A stretch of DNA of 64,000 nucleotides from Halichondria panicea (taxonomy: Eukaryota; Porifera; Demospongiae; Suberitida; Halichondriidae), in the NCBI RefSeq assembly GCF_963675165.1, contig NC_087382.1, forward strand, positions 6,930,315 through 6,994,314, read 5' to 3'. Positions 10,476 to 22,050 of the stretch are shown here, piece after piece. A program made the position numbers and the translations under genes. How positions within the stretch are numbered: position 1 is the stretch's first letter; every line of letters starts with the position of its first letter. Under the pieces are notes generated by a model. That model had not been told where the DNA came from. It worked only from the letters and a program-made list of their open reading frames with translations, and did no database searches.

Positions 10476-13080
10476 TTATCACTGTGAACTCCTTCACCAC
10501 CACACTACTCAGCAGAGATTGGTTTACTTACCTCTTTGTCACCTATGGTGTAAGTATTCGGTATGCTGTGTAAGCAGCCTGCTGTCACCTTGAAGACTGG
10601 CAGCTTGACATGTGTGCATGTCATTCTTCGGTTTCTTCGCGACTGCCGAGATTACTGTCCTTGTGCAGTTTCTGCCAGATGAGCTACATGTAAAAAGGTA
10701 ACATAATGAATACATAGCCGCCTCTCCTTTTTCTGTTCTGTTATTGTCACATTGTCACACGGTCAATAAGATAAAAGAAAGAAAGAATCCAAGAAAAAGG
10801 AGAGCGTGATGGTGGCACAGTGAAAATGAGCGTGGGCTTTCAGTAGATGGGCGGATCCTGACAGGCGTGAAGTCTGAAGACTAAAGGTCTGTCTTTGGCT
10901 TGAGGCATTATTGAGCAGTAGTCTAGTCTAGTGTATTTGAGAATGACATGACAATGTTGCAAGGTTGTGATCTACTGACAGAGTGACTAAACCATACTAA
11001 TTTGTGTGTGCATGTTTCACAGGGGCACGAGCGCCAATGTCGAATTTTCCCTTAGTTCAATACATGCAATAGCCAAAATTGACAGCCAACCCTGGCACTA
11101 TCCAAACTAGAAGGGCAAGGGCAACCAATTTTATCCTCGGATAATTACAGTAGAACTGTAGCTACAGCAGAACTACAGACTACAAGACTCGCCTTATCAA
11201 ACTCAATGTGCTCCCACTCAATGTGCTCCCACTCTCACTGTTCGACCTAGTCGAGTGTTTCAAATTACAGCAGACAATGAGTTCCGTATTGAGCTGGTCC
11301 AAATGGAGCAGAACCTCTAATACTACTACAATAGAGGTGAGTTGTCCAGGATCTGGGATAGCTTTGCAGGTCCTTTTGACAAGGGCAGCCTCATCTTGTA
11401 GAGCTAACTTCTACATATACTGTGTTCTGTAGCCTGGTAAAATTATTGGATGTGTGTATTGATATGTGTGTCCATGATGCTCAAAGTAGTAGTGAAGCTG
11501 GCTAACCACAACGTTTGCCCCCTTGCCACAGTTTCCCGCCAGAGAAGATGGTTGCTGGGGATTGCTGGGATAGTGTACCTGTGATACCATAAAAAACAGT
11601 AGACACACTATACACTACCTGTTGAGTCTCGATATCCAAAGATTGAAGACAGCGGCGGTGGGGGTGAATTCTCCGTCTTGCTCGTGGTCGCAACTGTCTT
11701 ATAGTATGATCTCTCCTTCCGAACTTACTTTTCTCCTTCCGAACTTTGTCCAGATGGGTCGCACTCTTCTCAGCAAGTGGCGCAGCTGTTCTGCTGGCAG
11801 GTCCAGCACAGATCAGTCATAGGCTTCGTCACATTTGCAAAATGTAGAGTAGCCCATTGCTCCATATGCCCCTTGCCTCTTTAAGGGTAGCAACGTCTCC
11901 AGGGACTCTACCGAGTAGCAGCATAGTTCAGCACAAAGGTGATCATCAGTTTTTGGCACTCGCAGTGTTAGCTGTGTTAGCTGTGTACAGTCCATCTTCC
12001 TTGTAAATCCCTAAAATTTTGTCAGTTCTTTATGTGTACCCATATGTGTACCCATGTAAGCGTACCTGTATTATTTTTAGCGGGAGTACACATCATGAAA
12101 TTCATACACAAAAATACGCTTTTCGTGTTTGCGTGTGGATTTCTTGATGTGTTAAAAATAAATGCACAATACCTAATCAAGAAATACATACGCAAATATA
12201 TGCAAATACACACAAGTATTTTTAGTACACGTGTAATTTACAGGTACGAAACGTACCTACAAAATGGATAAATCTGAAAAACCGTGTATCCCCTGGTGGA
12301 CTGTAGCAACGAACAGCGCTACGTGTCCACCACACCATCGCTACGATTTAGTGCAGTTGTCCCATGTCGAGTTCCTCGTGTGAAAGTTGCCATTCTCATC
12401 TTTGTTATGTGAGTAACAGTAACAGTGAATTGTTTCTCACTGGCGTGGGACAGTACCATATCCAGCTCCTAGCTCGGAACAGTCTCGTCAAGAATCTGTC
12501 ACTTGCATCTCGCTGAAGAAGTGTGACTCTACCGCAGGTACACCCATCTATCATGAATTTTGAGATTTCTTCAGTTTCTTTCCTGCCCGCTGACTCCACA
12601 GTACATGGCACTCGAGGTGCGTGTGGAGGGCCATCTGAGTCCAAACCACTGCCATCTACATTGAATAAGTTATAATGAATAAGAAGTTATAATGAATAAG
12701 TTATAATGATGTTTTTGTTAACATAATTACAGCGTGGGACTGTCGGGGGGGGGGGGGTGATGGTGGCCGAGAAGGTCTATGTAGTATAGGTATCTGCGCT
12801 ATAAGCTCTCCTCCAAATCCTCCACTGTTGAGGCCTCATCTCCCTCCGCCTCGAACTGGGTGCTGTGAGGTCCTCAACAAGTGCAAGTGCAGGTGCAGTT
12901 GCTGCACGCTGTGCTCTGTTAGCTCTGTTAGCTCTTCAAGAATAAAGCACCTGCAAGGTTTTGCCTGCGCATTGGCCTTCACGTGGGGGTTCACAGATTC
13001 CTCTCTTTAAACTGCTCGCTACCTCGCTACCTACTCACAGGCAGGTACAGGAAGGCCTCCGCTTCAAGCGAAAAAATTTG
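10476..13080. other. 2.6-kb stretch without a recognised gene
   Basis: Only short unsupported frames. It holds a G13 run at 12745-12757 and a stretch rich in TACACA/TGTGTA words at 12030-12260. A minus-strand frame at 12405-12644 (MIDGCTCGR, LFRARSWIWY) may be a decayed transposon-protein piece, but I could not place it. Confidence 0.4.
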
Positions 13081-13084
13081 TTGA

Positions 13085-13172
13085 CTTCACTTTCAACCTT
13101 TGTGACCTAAAGGTTAATTTAATTAGTGTTAGTGCCGCGGTGTTTTCCTAGCTAGGCCCAGGCCCTGTCAAG
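13085..13172 (+). repeat. Rep1 fragment (3' end)
   Basis: TTAATTTAATTAGTG, GTGCCGCGG and GGCCCTGTCA match the right end of Rep1. The GCCCAGGCCC part is locally duplicated. Confidence 0.55.
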
Positions 13173-13694
13173 TATCAATAGTTGTCCTACACAGGTCCCA
13201 ATGATCGCAAGCAATCCATTTTTATATTTCCTCCTTTCCACAGCAACCACATCTGTCGTCAACCATGCCTTTACGTATACCTTTCTTTGCTCTTCTAGTT
13301 TCTGATGCCTTTCTTTCTATTATCATAAATGCCTACCAGAAATAAATGCCTACCAGAACTGCACTGAGAGTGCCGTTTCCTTGCAACTAGCTGAAAAAGT
13401 CTGAGATCTGCTCTGTGTTGCAGCGCCTAGGAAGAGAGGCCTGGGATATGATCGAGGCGAGCTGACTCAGCAACAGCAAACCTATGCACTTTATTAGTAG
13501 CTAGCTAGCTAGCTAGTACAGTATGACTGTGAGTCTACATGCAGATGCATAGGTTGGTGGCAAAATTATCAGACTAGAAATACATAGGTAGAAATACATA
13601 GGTAGTTTTTTCAAAAGGAGGGGGGCTTCAGTCCACCCCCTGGATCCGCCACTGCTATAGGGAAAACAACTTGTTTTAGCCAACAATAATTTCA

Positions 13695-14072
13695 TCATTT
13701 AGTATGAATGCATAAATCTAAGCTAGCTATAGCTTGATGGTACAGTTTTATGTGGTTAGCCTGTGGAGAGATGTTGGGTGGTCTGCCAGCTTTGAAGGGT
13801 TTCTTTCGTCTCCCTGATTTCAGTTTAGCCGTACACACTGAACACAGCTCGTTGTGATCAACCCACTCGGGGTTGTACTCCGTTTTGTTGGCTTTTGCAC
13901 GCTGGGTAAAATATATAATATTTTTGCAGGGATGACAATAGCATTGAGGATGGATGGAGAGATTATCAGAGCTTATATCAATACCGAATGTGTCCGATAG
14001 TTCGCTGACTAAGAGACTTCTCCCACACACTCTACATAGTTTCTCTAAGGCCATAGTTTCTCTAAGGCTCAT
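13695..14072 (-). CDS. small zinc-ligand protein resembling the RAG1 N-terminal region
   Basis: An intact 125-codon frame. The order of putative metal ligands is LCRVCG (residues 12-17), then FGIDISSDNLSIHP, CYCHPC, WVDH and LCSVC, then the basic GRRKKPFKAGRPP. The spacing CxxC / F-IDI-x-D-SIHP / C-HxC / W-x-H-x4-CxxC is what I recall from the N-terminal, non-catalytic part of vertebrate RAG1 and from the N-RAG-TP transposons of molluscs and other invertebrates. No catalytic RAG1 core is visible within several kb. A 17-base tandem duplication (14035-14068) gives two candidate starts, MSLRETM at 14072 and MALEKLC at 14054. The second looks more like the ancestral start. It could be an exon of a longer transposon protein. 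No inverted repeats were found around it. Confidence 0.6.
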   Translation of the reverse strand: MSLRETMALEKLCRVCGRSLLVSELSDTFGIDISSDNLSIHPQCYCHPCKNIIYFTQRAKANKTEYNPEWVDHNELCSVCTAKLKSGRRKKPFKAGRPPNISPQANHIKLYHQAIASLDLCIHTK

Positions 14073-14547
14073 TCCTGTGAATTGTAATGTATAGTTTACC
14101 TATATTTTACATCTATATCATTGTACATTTTAATCAATCTTTAATGTTGCAGTGAGTTGCATATCTCACTGCTAGCAAATTATCTAACACAGTAGTGCAA
14201 CTCTTCCTCTATAAGATGATAGTAGACTCAATTCCAGGAATTGGTCTGCCTTTCCACTACAAAGTCTTTACTACAACCACTTATAGTATGATTGTTTTGA
14301 TAAACAAACCAACCACGAGGTATGTTTGGCCTACGCAAAACCACGTTGTTGTTAATTTGTGTGCGCAGTCTCAACAGTGACGTAGACAAAACATGATTAC
14401 ATCACAAAAACGTTTCTATGCAACAGGAAAATAAAAATAATTCAAGTCAAAAAAAGTCCAAAACAGGAAGTTCAGAAATTAATACGTCAGAAATTAATAC
14501 CACGCCCATTTTTTCTAATATTTTCAGAGTTCTAAGAGTTCTAATTA

Positions 14548-16785
14548 AGGTTCTGGAGAAGACAAGTTAGTTAGATGAATGACGTTCTAGGACTAGCTAG
14601 TATAGCTATGTAGCTGGATTGCTTGGCACCTAGGAAGGATCTTCGAAGAAATATAGAGGCAAAGACTCCCGTCGCTCAAATGGTAAGCTCTCATGTCTTG
14701 TTATAAGCTTGTACTGTGTAATGTATCAGTCTTATAAAAGATCCCTCACTTGTATGGAGCCTGTGTTTCTGTCCTTCATTCAGCTTAAACGAAGCCTACA
14801 GTGCAACAACCAAAGAGAGTAGATTTTTTTTTTTGGTACACATTTTTTACATTTTGTGGCATATCTTCTAAAGTAAAAGTGATATGATCTATTTGAGTGC
14901 AGGTACTGAAAGTTCAACTATTGGCGCTTCCATTGGACCACCACCTGTTACATCACATGACATCATCAGTATAAAATGGCTGTCTGAAGATGTGTACTTC
15001 CGAAAATATGTTAGGAATAGAAGTAGCTTATTTGTTTGAGTTAAGATCTGAAATTTGTTGTGCATGTACCTGAGTATATTGCTCATCTTTTGAGCTTCAA
15101 CGGAAGTCTGGGCTACTAGTAAGTTCTGAGAAATACTGCATTTTGTTGTTTTTTGGTGGCAAATATGTTAGGAATACAACTTTCGATTTTATATTAGTTA
15201 AGGTCTGATTTTTGAGCAGCATGTACTACAATAGTGTACTTTTCATCTGTACTAACTTACAGGAGTTAGGCTAGCCTCTTCTTTGCTAGAGCGGCCCATC
15301 TTGTCAAAAACAGTGCTTTTTATGACTTTTGGGGCAATTTGGCTACGTAGTAAGCTCAATTACCACGCCCCTGTGACACAGAATGACCAACACCAACTGT
15401 GTATTTGCAGGTAGACATCACATGACCTTTGGATGTAGCAAATAACAACAAGATGATTTGTGATGTCACAAATCAATGAATATCATTGCATACGTCAGCA
15501 AAAGTAGCAAAACGGAGCAAAATCACCATTTTTGACAAGAAGGGCTGCTCTAGCAAAGATGAGACTTGTCTAGCTCCTGTAAGTTAGTACAGATGAATTC
15601 TATGCTATTGTAGTACATGCTCCTCAAAAATCAGACCTTAACTAGCATAAAATCGAAAGTTGTATTCCTAACATATTTGCCACCAAAAAACAACAAAATT
15701 CAGTATTTCTCAGAACTTACTAGCAGCCCAGACTTCCGTTGAAGCTCAAAAGATGAGCAATATAGTCAGGTACATACACAATAAATTTCAGATCTTAACT
15801 CAAACAAATAAGCTACTTCTATTCCTAACATATTTTCGGAGGTACACATCTTCAGACAGCCATTTCATAGTGATGATGTCATATGATGTAACAGGTGGTG
15901 GTCCAATGGAAGCGCCAATAATTGAACTTTCAGTACCTGCACTCAAATAGATCATATCACTTTTACTTCAGAAGATATGCCACAAAATGTGAAAAAAAAT
16001 AATATAAAAAAAAATCTACTCTCTTTGGTTGTTGCACTGTAAGTGATCTATTATAGGTAGTCTTTCACTTAGTATTCGTCCGTATCGATCTAAGGATTAG
16101 TAGCCTTATAAGAAGTTTAATTTAGTACTGGATCACTGCCATTGTGCTTAGTAGTAACAGGCCTGATGGGATGGGGTGATCACATCATGGAGGGCCGGCG
16201 TGGAATTGTCGTATAACATTTATATTGATAGTTCCCCCAGGTGGTGGTAGAAACGCTAGTCTATTGGCTAGAATGTAAGTGACATTGATATTGTGTCTAT
16301 CTTAACTTACTACTTATCTGTAGGTTGTTATGGAGTGTTTATGAGGACAAGTGGCACGGGCATCTAAAGAAACAAGAGTGGATCTACGCCAAGCTAGCTA
16401 GCTAGATAGCTGCTCTTTCTAATCTATTTCTGTTGCTAAATTATGTTTGTTCAGTGATGAAATAGTCCTGTACAAGTTGTCATCTTTTATTTGTTAAAAA
16501 TAATTAACAATAATAGGGAAATTCACTGGGAATTTCCCTATTATTGTTAAATTCCCTGCCCTCACGTAGACAGTAAATTTCATTATAAAAAATGAACGTT
16601 TGGTGAGTTTCTTCAACGTCCGCGCTTGACCTGTTTAAAGCTGACCCAAATTTTTACAGGTAGGTAGAGGAAGGGTTAAAGTTAGCACCTGTGAAAAAAA
16701 AATTTTTTGCCCATGTTTTTCATTTCTACTAAATTGGCCTATAATTAGTGCCGCGTTAAGGGGGGTTTTCCTAGGCCCTGTCACA
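14548..16785 (+). mobile_element. Rep1 copy interrupted by a palindromic MITE
   Basis: The outer sequence (14548-14798 and 16040-16785) matches the complete Rep1 at 56.57-57.96 kb block by block: TGGATTGCTTGGCACCTAGG, CTCCCGTCGCTCAAATGGTA, GGCCTGATGGGATGGG, the AATAATAGGGAAATT inverted patch and the end CCGCGTTAAGG..CCCTGTCAC. The 5' end is missing. The split falls at a TA in GAAGCCTAAGTGATC, which is intact at 57.11 kb. Confidence 0.85.
14799..16039. mobile_element. 1.24-kb palindromic MITE with TA target duplication
   Basis: Starts CAGTGCAACAACCAAAGAGA and ends with the reverse complement, GTTGCACTG. It is flanked by TA on both sides (14797-14798 and 16040-16041). The arms (about 14799-15320 and 15520-16039) are near-identical inverted copies, around a unique centre of about 200 bases. 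Each arm holds the same 65-codon frame (MSNI.RY.HNKFQILTQTN), which looks incidental. The empty site is present in another Rep1 copy at 57.11 kb. TA duplication and a CAGTGCAAC end suit Tc1/mariner-type mobilisation. It encodes no transposase. Confidence 0.93.
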
Positions 16786-16789
16786 AGTG

Positions 16790-17500
16790 CTATGTCATTT
16801 CACCTCCTTAGTGCTGCTGTTTGTGGATGGTGAGCGTAATGCTCCACTTTCCACTTTCATGCTGAGAAAAAGACGAAATATGACCTGGGGCCGCTTCATC
16901 AACACTCATGGCGGCCTAGGACGGAACATCCCATGTGATCTGACATCCCATGTGATCTGAGCACATAAACAAGAACATCATCTCAAACATGGGTGCCAAC
17001 TTTACGAAGACTGCCAGCAAGAGAAAAAATGAGCACATGGGTGAGCACATGGGTCAAGAGGAAGGCTAAAGAATGCTGACTCAGACACCGACGTGTATGG
17101 TGCCACGTACGGAGCCACGCACGGACTTGATTTTTGACTCAGACACCGAGGATGCGGACGTGTATAGTGGCCTCAGATATTTGTGATATTGAGGCCGCTA
17201 ATTCTAATACCCTGTACATTACATACCTAGCAACGGATTGACAATTGTCGCAGCACCACCTCTTGTCACGAGCAACAGCTGGATCAAAATACTTACTCTC
17301 TCACAGCTCGTAACTACAGCTCGTAACTCCAAATTCCTTGAGATAGTCAGATCGGTATATACTGGAGCTCTCTACCAGCTCGGCCGCTTTGAAAGTAGTG
17401 TTCTGAAGTCCACGAAGTCCACCCCCATACCAATAGCACCGATATGAACACCGTAGCATGTACATGTCCAGTCTGTCCAGTCTGTAGATGTAATTGCTTG
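16790..17500. other. no recognised gene
   Basis: Contains short tandem duplications (for example ACATCCCATGTGATCTG twice near 16927-16960). Frames at 17238-17613 on both strands show no motif; sequence next to 17500 may belong to the helicase fragment that follows. Confidence 0.35.
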
Positions 17501-17504
17501 TGTT

Positions 17505-18217
17505 GTTCATAGATGTCGAGAAGGATCTCTTGGCTAGTGTGAGTGACGTTTCCTCGGGTTATAGTGCTCCCGAGGACAAAGAAGCATGGATTGTAACGGT
17601 TGACGAAGCACACTGTGTGTACAAGTGGTAAGAGTCATTTAAATACACATGTACAATACAGTGTTACTGCCTTTAAGTTTTAATACACGCACACATCAGA
17701 ATAATGTACATGTACATACACATAATTACATGTATTGTATATACCATGCATATACATACATGTACAATTTACGTTTAACGGGTACCATACATGTGCTGCC
17801 TTTGATCGTCTCTGTGACCTGCGAGCATTTGTGCCTCTCGATACACCTGCGACTGCCACTGTGATCAGAAGCTCGGCTACTACATGGTATCTGAGTCTCC
17901 CAACAAGCCCAAGCCCAACATCTGTTATGAGGGTAAGACATCGATGGAACATCAAGGCTCGACGCATAGTTATCTACTGCCAGTCGTTAAACATGTGTGC
18001 GAGTTGTACGAGCACCTTCACTACCCCTAAGGATGCTGGCCCTCCAGGAGCTGAACAGATCAGTGACAACAGAATGTTCGGGATGTTTCACTCCTGTACT
18101 GACATCATGGGGAGCTATCTTTTAGATCCTAGAGCCTCTGAGTATTATGGCTGTTTACCTTTGTTGCCAGAGAGCAGAGACACCCCTGGCCTGGTATACA
18201 CTTCTCTCAACGCCTGA
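17505..18217 (+). pseudogene. RecQ-like helicase fragment
   Basis: A first segment ends in AWIVTVDEAHCVYKW, the Walker B/motif II form DEAHC that is characteristic of RecQ-type helicases. It meets a GTAAGA donor at 17628. A second open segment (17735-18217) has FDRLCDLRAFVPLDTP, where RecQ proteins have the F..L..LR segment before motif III, then ARRIVIYCQSLNMCASC and NRMFGMFHSCT, matching the start of the second RecA-like domain. The Walker A exon is not visible, motif III/IV spacing is short, and no clear acceptor joins the two parts. Many sponge and Hydra genomes have multi-copy transposon-borne RecQ-like genes, so this is probably a remnant rather than a cellular repair gene. Confidence 0.6.
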
Positions 18218-18739
18218 AGGGCAGAAGTTGGAAACAGAGCCATAGCCTGTAGGGAACCAAGCAAACACATCCCGAGAGGTGGATGAGAGCCTCTTCTTGC
18301 GCCTTCTTAGTGTGAGGCCTTCTTGACCAACACACAGCTTGATAAAACTCGGTTGACGCCGTTGCATAGAAGTCTAGTACAGTATCAGTTTACGATAGTT
18401 TACTAAGGTAAACGAATCCCCATATTCTGGGAGACCCATGCAATAGGTACCAGGCCGTATTTTAATCGGCCTGGTCTTGAGGCTAAAATATTTAACATGT
18501 GCATATAGGTGTTCTTGATACGAAACAAAGGACTGGAGTTACTGGAAGGGTATTACTCTCTTCAACAAAAAAATAGCAGCATTGGACCTTGGCTACATGG
18601 AGGCAAAAAATCGCCCATCCACTGTTACCTCTACCACACTTGTTGATGGTGTAGACCACAAGTTGAAACAAAAAGGTATTGAGTGAAAACTACATCGTAC
18701 TTGTTTAATGTGTGTAATGTGTGATTATTTATTCTGCAG

Positions 18740-18965
18740 CTTCAAATGTGTAGTACCTGCTGACGATGAAATTTTTTGGATCTCGTAGATCTACTACTTG
18801 CACCTGAGTTTACCTTGCACCTGATTGCACCTGAGTTTACTGAGGATGAAGCTGTCACCCTAGCTTCAATGATAGCGGATCATCACAATGAATTCAAGCA
18901 TCTGTATCCACGCTTCCATCACACCCAAACCCAAATTGCCAAGGTTAATTCTTCAGTAAGTTATA
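18740..18965 (+). pseudogene. exon-sized fragment of an unnamed transposon-associated protein
   Basis: The frame reads PADDEIFWDLVDLLLAPEF then EDEAVTLASMIADHHNEF and KHLYPRFHHTQ. The pattern (aspartate-rich start, LL-APEF, then I-DHH-F---YP) is one I recall from multi-copy proteins of sponges and Hydra, where it precedes a K-H-HYP segment. That next segment is missing here. A partial duplication repeats LIAPEFT after LLAPEFT. Function unknown. Confidence 0.45.
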
Positions 18966-18969
18966 TTCT

Positions 18970-20150
18970 GCATGCATGCATGCTTATTGGCAATTAACAC
19001 TGTACCGTGCCTGTACACTGTACATATATGGACTCTTCGTCAGGTGCGATCTAAAGAGTACTCTTGTATAATAGTTTCAGCCTAGCCTGCACTTGTTGAC
19101 AATTTTTTGTTGACAATTTCTAAGTGACTAGTAATTATGGCTTATAACCAACCAATGCCGAGGGCGCAGCCTACTGAGCCTACGCAGCCATACCACGCAG
19201 CCATACATGGTCATGTGTACAACCACAGTTTACACTACTACAAGTATTTGTGACGTAGTGAGATAATAACCAATTTATATGGTGCATAGTCTTACTATCA
19301 AGTTAGCTTTTGCTCACTTTAAAGGCCACTATTAAATAACTTGTTGTAGACTCACATGTCACACAGAAACAAACAAACTAACGAACTACTCTACCGCCGA
19401 ACTACTCGGGGCGGTAGCGATAGTACGGATATGTAACTCCCTCTAACATCACCTCTAACATCACGATACTTCCTTCAATTGTCACATTCTTAGGAGTACT
19501 GCCTTTTCTTCCTTGAAGCTTGGCACATCAGAGTTGGTCGTATACACTCTTTTCCGTGTCAGCATAGCCCCCATGTAGCAGCTGCAAGTATATATGCAGT
19601 GCATGGTACATAAAAATACAGGAACTAGGAGGATTGGAAACGTCTTTATCAAGAATGGAAACCGTGGAGCGGAGCAGACCCACTTCACACGAACTCCCTT
19701 GTTTCCTCCTGTGTAGTGTAGTTCTGTTTCTTCAGGTTATTCAATTTTTCAGGTTATTCAATTCTCCTCGTCTATGCTTTATTGGTAAGATTTTGTGCGG
19801 AGAAAACCTTTTTGGCTTAGGGAAAGTCTGCTTCATTAACTGCAGTTGACGCAAATTTGCGTCATTACGGAATAAGCTGATAGCCGCGGTTGACGCAATA
19901 TTGCGGCAGCTGCATAGTACTCCACTTGCATAGTACTCCACTATTAGCTCAGTTGTGGTAAGCTAGCACCCAAGGTCATTAGAAGCCGTACATACACCCA
20001 TCACCAATCACCACAGGTTAGATCAAAAATAAGCTGATATTTTAGAGTGAGGAAAAATTTAATATTCAGACATCACAATAAAATCAGTGCTACATTTTCT
20101 ACAGTGCTACAGTGAACTACAGTGCTACAGTGACAAAGAGGAGAATACTG
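18970..20150. other. 1.2-kb stretch without a recognised gene
   Basis: Short unsupported frames only. Holds the 18-base perfect palindrome TGACGCAAATTTGCGTCA near 19848-19865 and several short tandem duplications. Confidence 0.4.
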
Positions 20151-20159
20151 TAACGACCC

Positions 20160-21060
20160 CATGGTGAGCGACGATGGTATGGACCGCATGAGGAAGAGGG
20201 GTATTCACAACAGTCAATTTAAAGTGTGTTATTATGTTAGCTTATGTAATGTGTGGTTTAATTATTCATTTTTGTGATTTAATTAGTGGTGACGGGATCA
20301 CGAGAGCGACCTCGTGCGAGAAACTATCTTTCACCAGACACATCTTTTCACCAGACACATCCTCTTTCTCACCCCCTCCACATTCAGCTAGTTCAACAGC
20401 TAGTTCAAGCTGTCAGTGACCCAGTGACCAAGGTAAAAGCAAGTGTACTAATATTGCGGTGCTACTAGTCTAGTACTACTACAAGGTAATGCTAATGCTG
20501 ATGCTTCTGATGCTTGTACTACTACTGGTACTACTACTTTTACAACGAAATCAATAATTTATTTGCACAGAGGTAGGAGAAGAAGAGGCAGAGCTAGGTA
20601 ATGCTCATGCTTGTACTACTACTGAAATAAATAATTTATTTGCACAGAGGTAGGAGAGGAAGAGGCAGAGCTAGGTCCACTACGATAATGCTCATGCTTG
20701 TACTGCGTCATGCAATTGGAACAATTGGAACCAAAATTAAGAAAACACAAGTCTTAGGTTCATTGGGAACAAATACAACCATCTAATACTAATAATACTA
20801 ATGTAACTGGTAATACTAATGTAACTGTTTGAATAATCTTTTCGCGAGAGGAGGAGGAAGGAATGAGAATCCTACAGTGCAACAGTGTGTTAGAGTGCAA
20901 AAATCCCAGGCTCTAAACCCTGTAAGGGGTAATACTGGTCGCAAAAGAGCATTACATGATGATACTCCCCTTCCTAAACGCTTCCTAAACGCAAACGGAA
21001 CAAGAAATAGCATTATAAAATATTATCATTCCATGCACAAAAGAATCACAGTATTTTCAA
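20160..21060 (+). CDS. candidate multi-exon gene, function unknown
   Basis: Several frames fit exon borders: GIHNSQFK before a GTGTGT donor near 20226; VTGSRERPRARNYLSPDT to QAVSDPVTK (about 20286-20430) before GTAAAA; two copies of a tiny Arg/Glu-rich exon between TTTGCACAG and GTAATG/GTCCAC (about 20572-20685); and NNLFARGGGRNENP to KRALHDDTPLPKRF (about 20829-21040). The predicted product is basic, Pro/Ser-rich and low-complexity, so family assignment is not possible. Exon borders are judged by eye and some joins may be wrong. Confidence 0.3.
20495..20695. repeat. two-unit tandem duplication of a mini-exon region, about 90-110 bases
   Basis: GCTTGTACTACTACTG, AATAATTTATTTGCACAGAG, GTAGGAGA and GAAGAGGCAGAGCTAGG occur twice in the same order. 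The first copy carries an extra GTACTACTACTTTTACAACG segment. Confidence 0.85.
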
Positions 21061-21093
21061 TAATTAATTTTATCACAGTATTAGTTTTTGTGA

Positions 21094-22030
21094 TTACCTA
21101 GCTACTAGAACTTGAAGTCCCACTGACAGACTTTCGTAGTCCTGTTGATTTTTGGGTGTTTCTCTTTTGATCTGTCTTATACACATGTTGCCACAATTGA
21201 GAAACCACGAATTGTTATCCAAAGCTGTAAGCTGTTCACTGTCTTCAAGATTACTAATATCTAGGCTTAACAGAGCCCAGTAAAACTGCAACTCTTCGTT
21301 TTCCAATATTTTCTTGAGAACATTCTCTTGAAATTTGTCTTTATCACATGTGGTACGTAGATATGTAGATATGTAGGGAGCAAAGAACGAACACAAGTTT
21401 CTATGTGAGCAAACAATGTATCATTGATTGGGAAAAGACCACCTCTATTAGTTTGTTCTAGCGTATAGGATCATCTTCCTTCTCCTTCTTTGACCTAAAC
21501 ACTGTATATACTGAGACTCTACATCACCATCTTTCTTTTCATGTCTTTTGAGCAATGTGCGGGCAACATAACCACCAACATAATTATCGAACAACGTTAG
21601 CTTCATGTGTAGTGAGTTCAACGTTATCGTCAGTGAGTGCACAACGATATTTAGCAAAGTATGTATACAAGCATTTTTCATACACCTTTTCAAAGCGACT
21701 GCTTTAATAGAGGGTCGTTATCACTCACATTAAGTTTGGTTGCCAATGTTTCCCACATCAGGCAGTCTTTCATTCTATGAAATAGAGACCATAGCCTTTC
21801 CTTCTTAGAGCTCAATGATTGTAGTCTTGCAGTGGAAGACTTTATTTCAGATTGGAAGTAATTTACGAGTTCTGAGCTGAACTTGCCAGTATTTCTGGCT
21901 CTTTCAGTTTCTGCTTGTCCAATATGAGTTGTGCTGCATGCCTTGCCTTAGTAGACCTTTCATGGCAAGAAGACATGCCTGCTTCTAGTGAGGTAGTGAC
22001 AATTTCCACAGCGATCTTCTAGACATTTTT
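21094..22030 (-). pseudogene. unnamed transposon-type protein, left half of a divergent pair
   Basis: Read leftward: MSSCHERSTKARHAAQLILD (about 21985 down), then FSSELVNYFQSEIKSSTARL, SKKERLWSLFHRMKDCL, then FDNYVGGYVARTLLKRHEKK and ENEELQFYWALLSL. The combination S-K-R-LW--FH, Y-GGYV-R-LLK and ELQFYW-LLS is one I recall from multi-copy sponge proteins with a hAT/Kolobok-like dimerisation-type end; no catalytic residues can be named. The frame changes at least twice (near 21920 and 21700). The start lies about 20-60 bases from the start of the rightward gene at 22051. Confidence 0.5.
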
Positions 22031-22050
22031 AGGCGCCAATCTCGCGCGCA

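Noticed and set aside
14889-15950. Two matching 65-codon frames on opposite strands
   Set aside because: They are mirror images because they lie in the two arms of the palindromic MITE. There are no coding features beyond being open.
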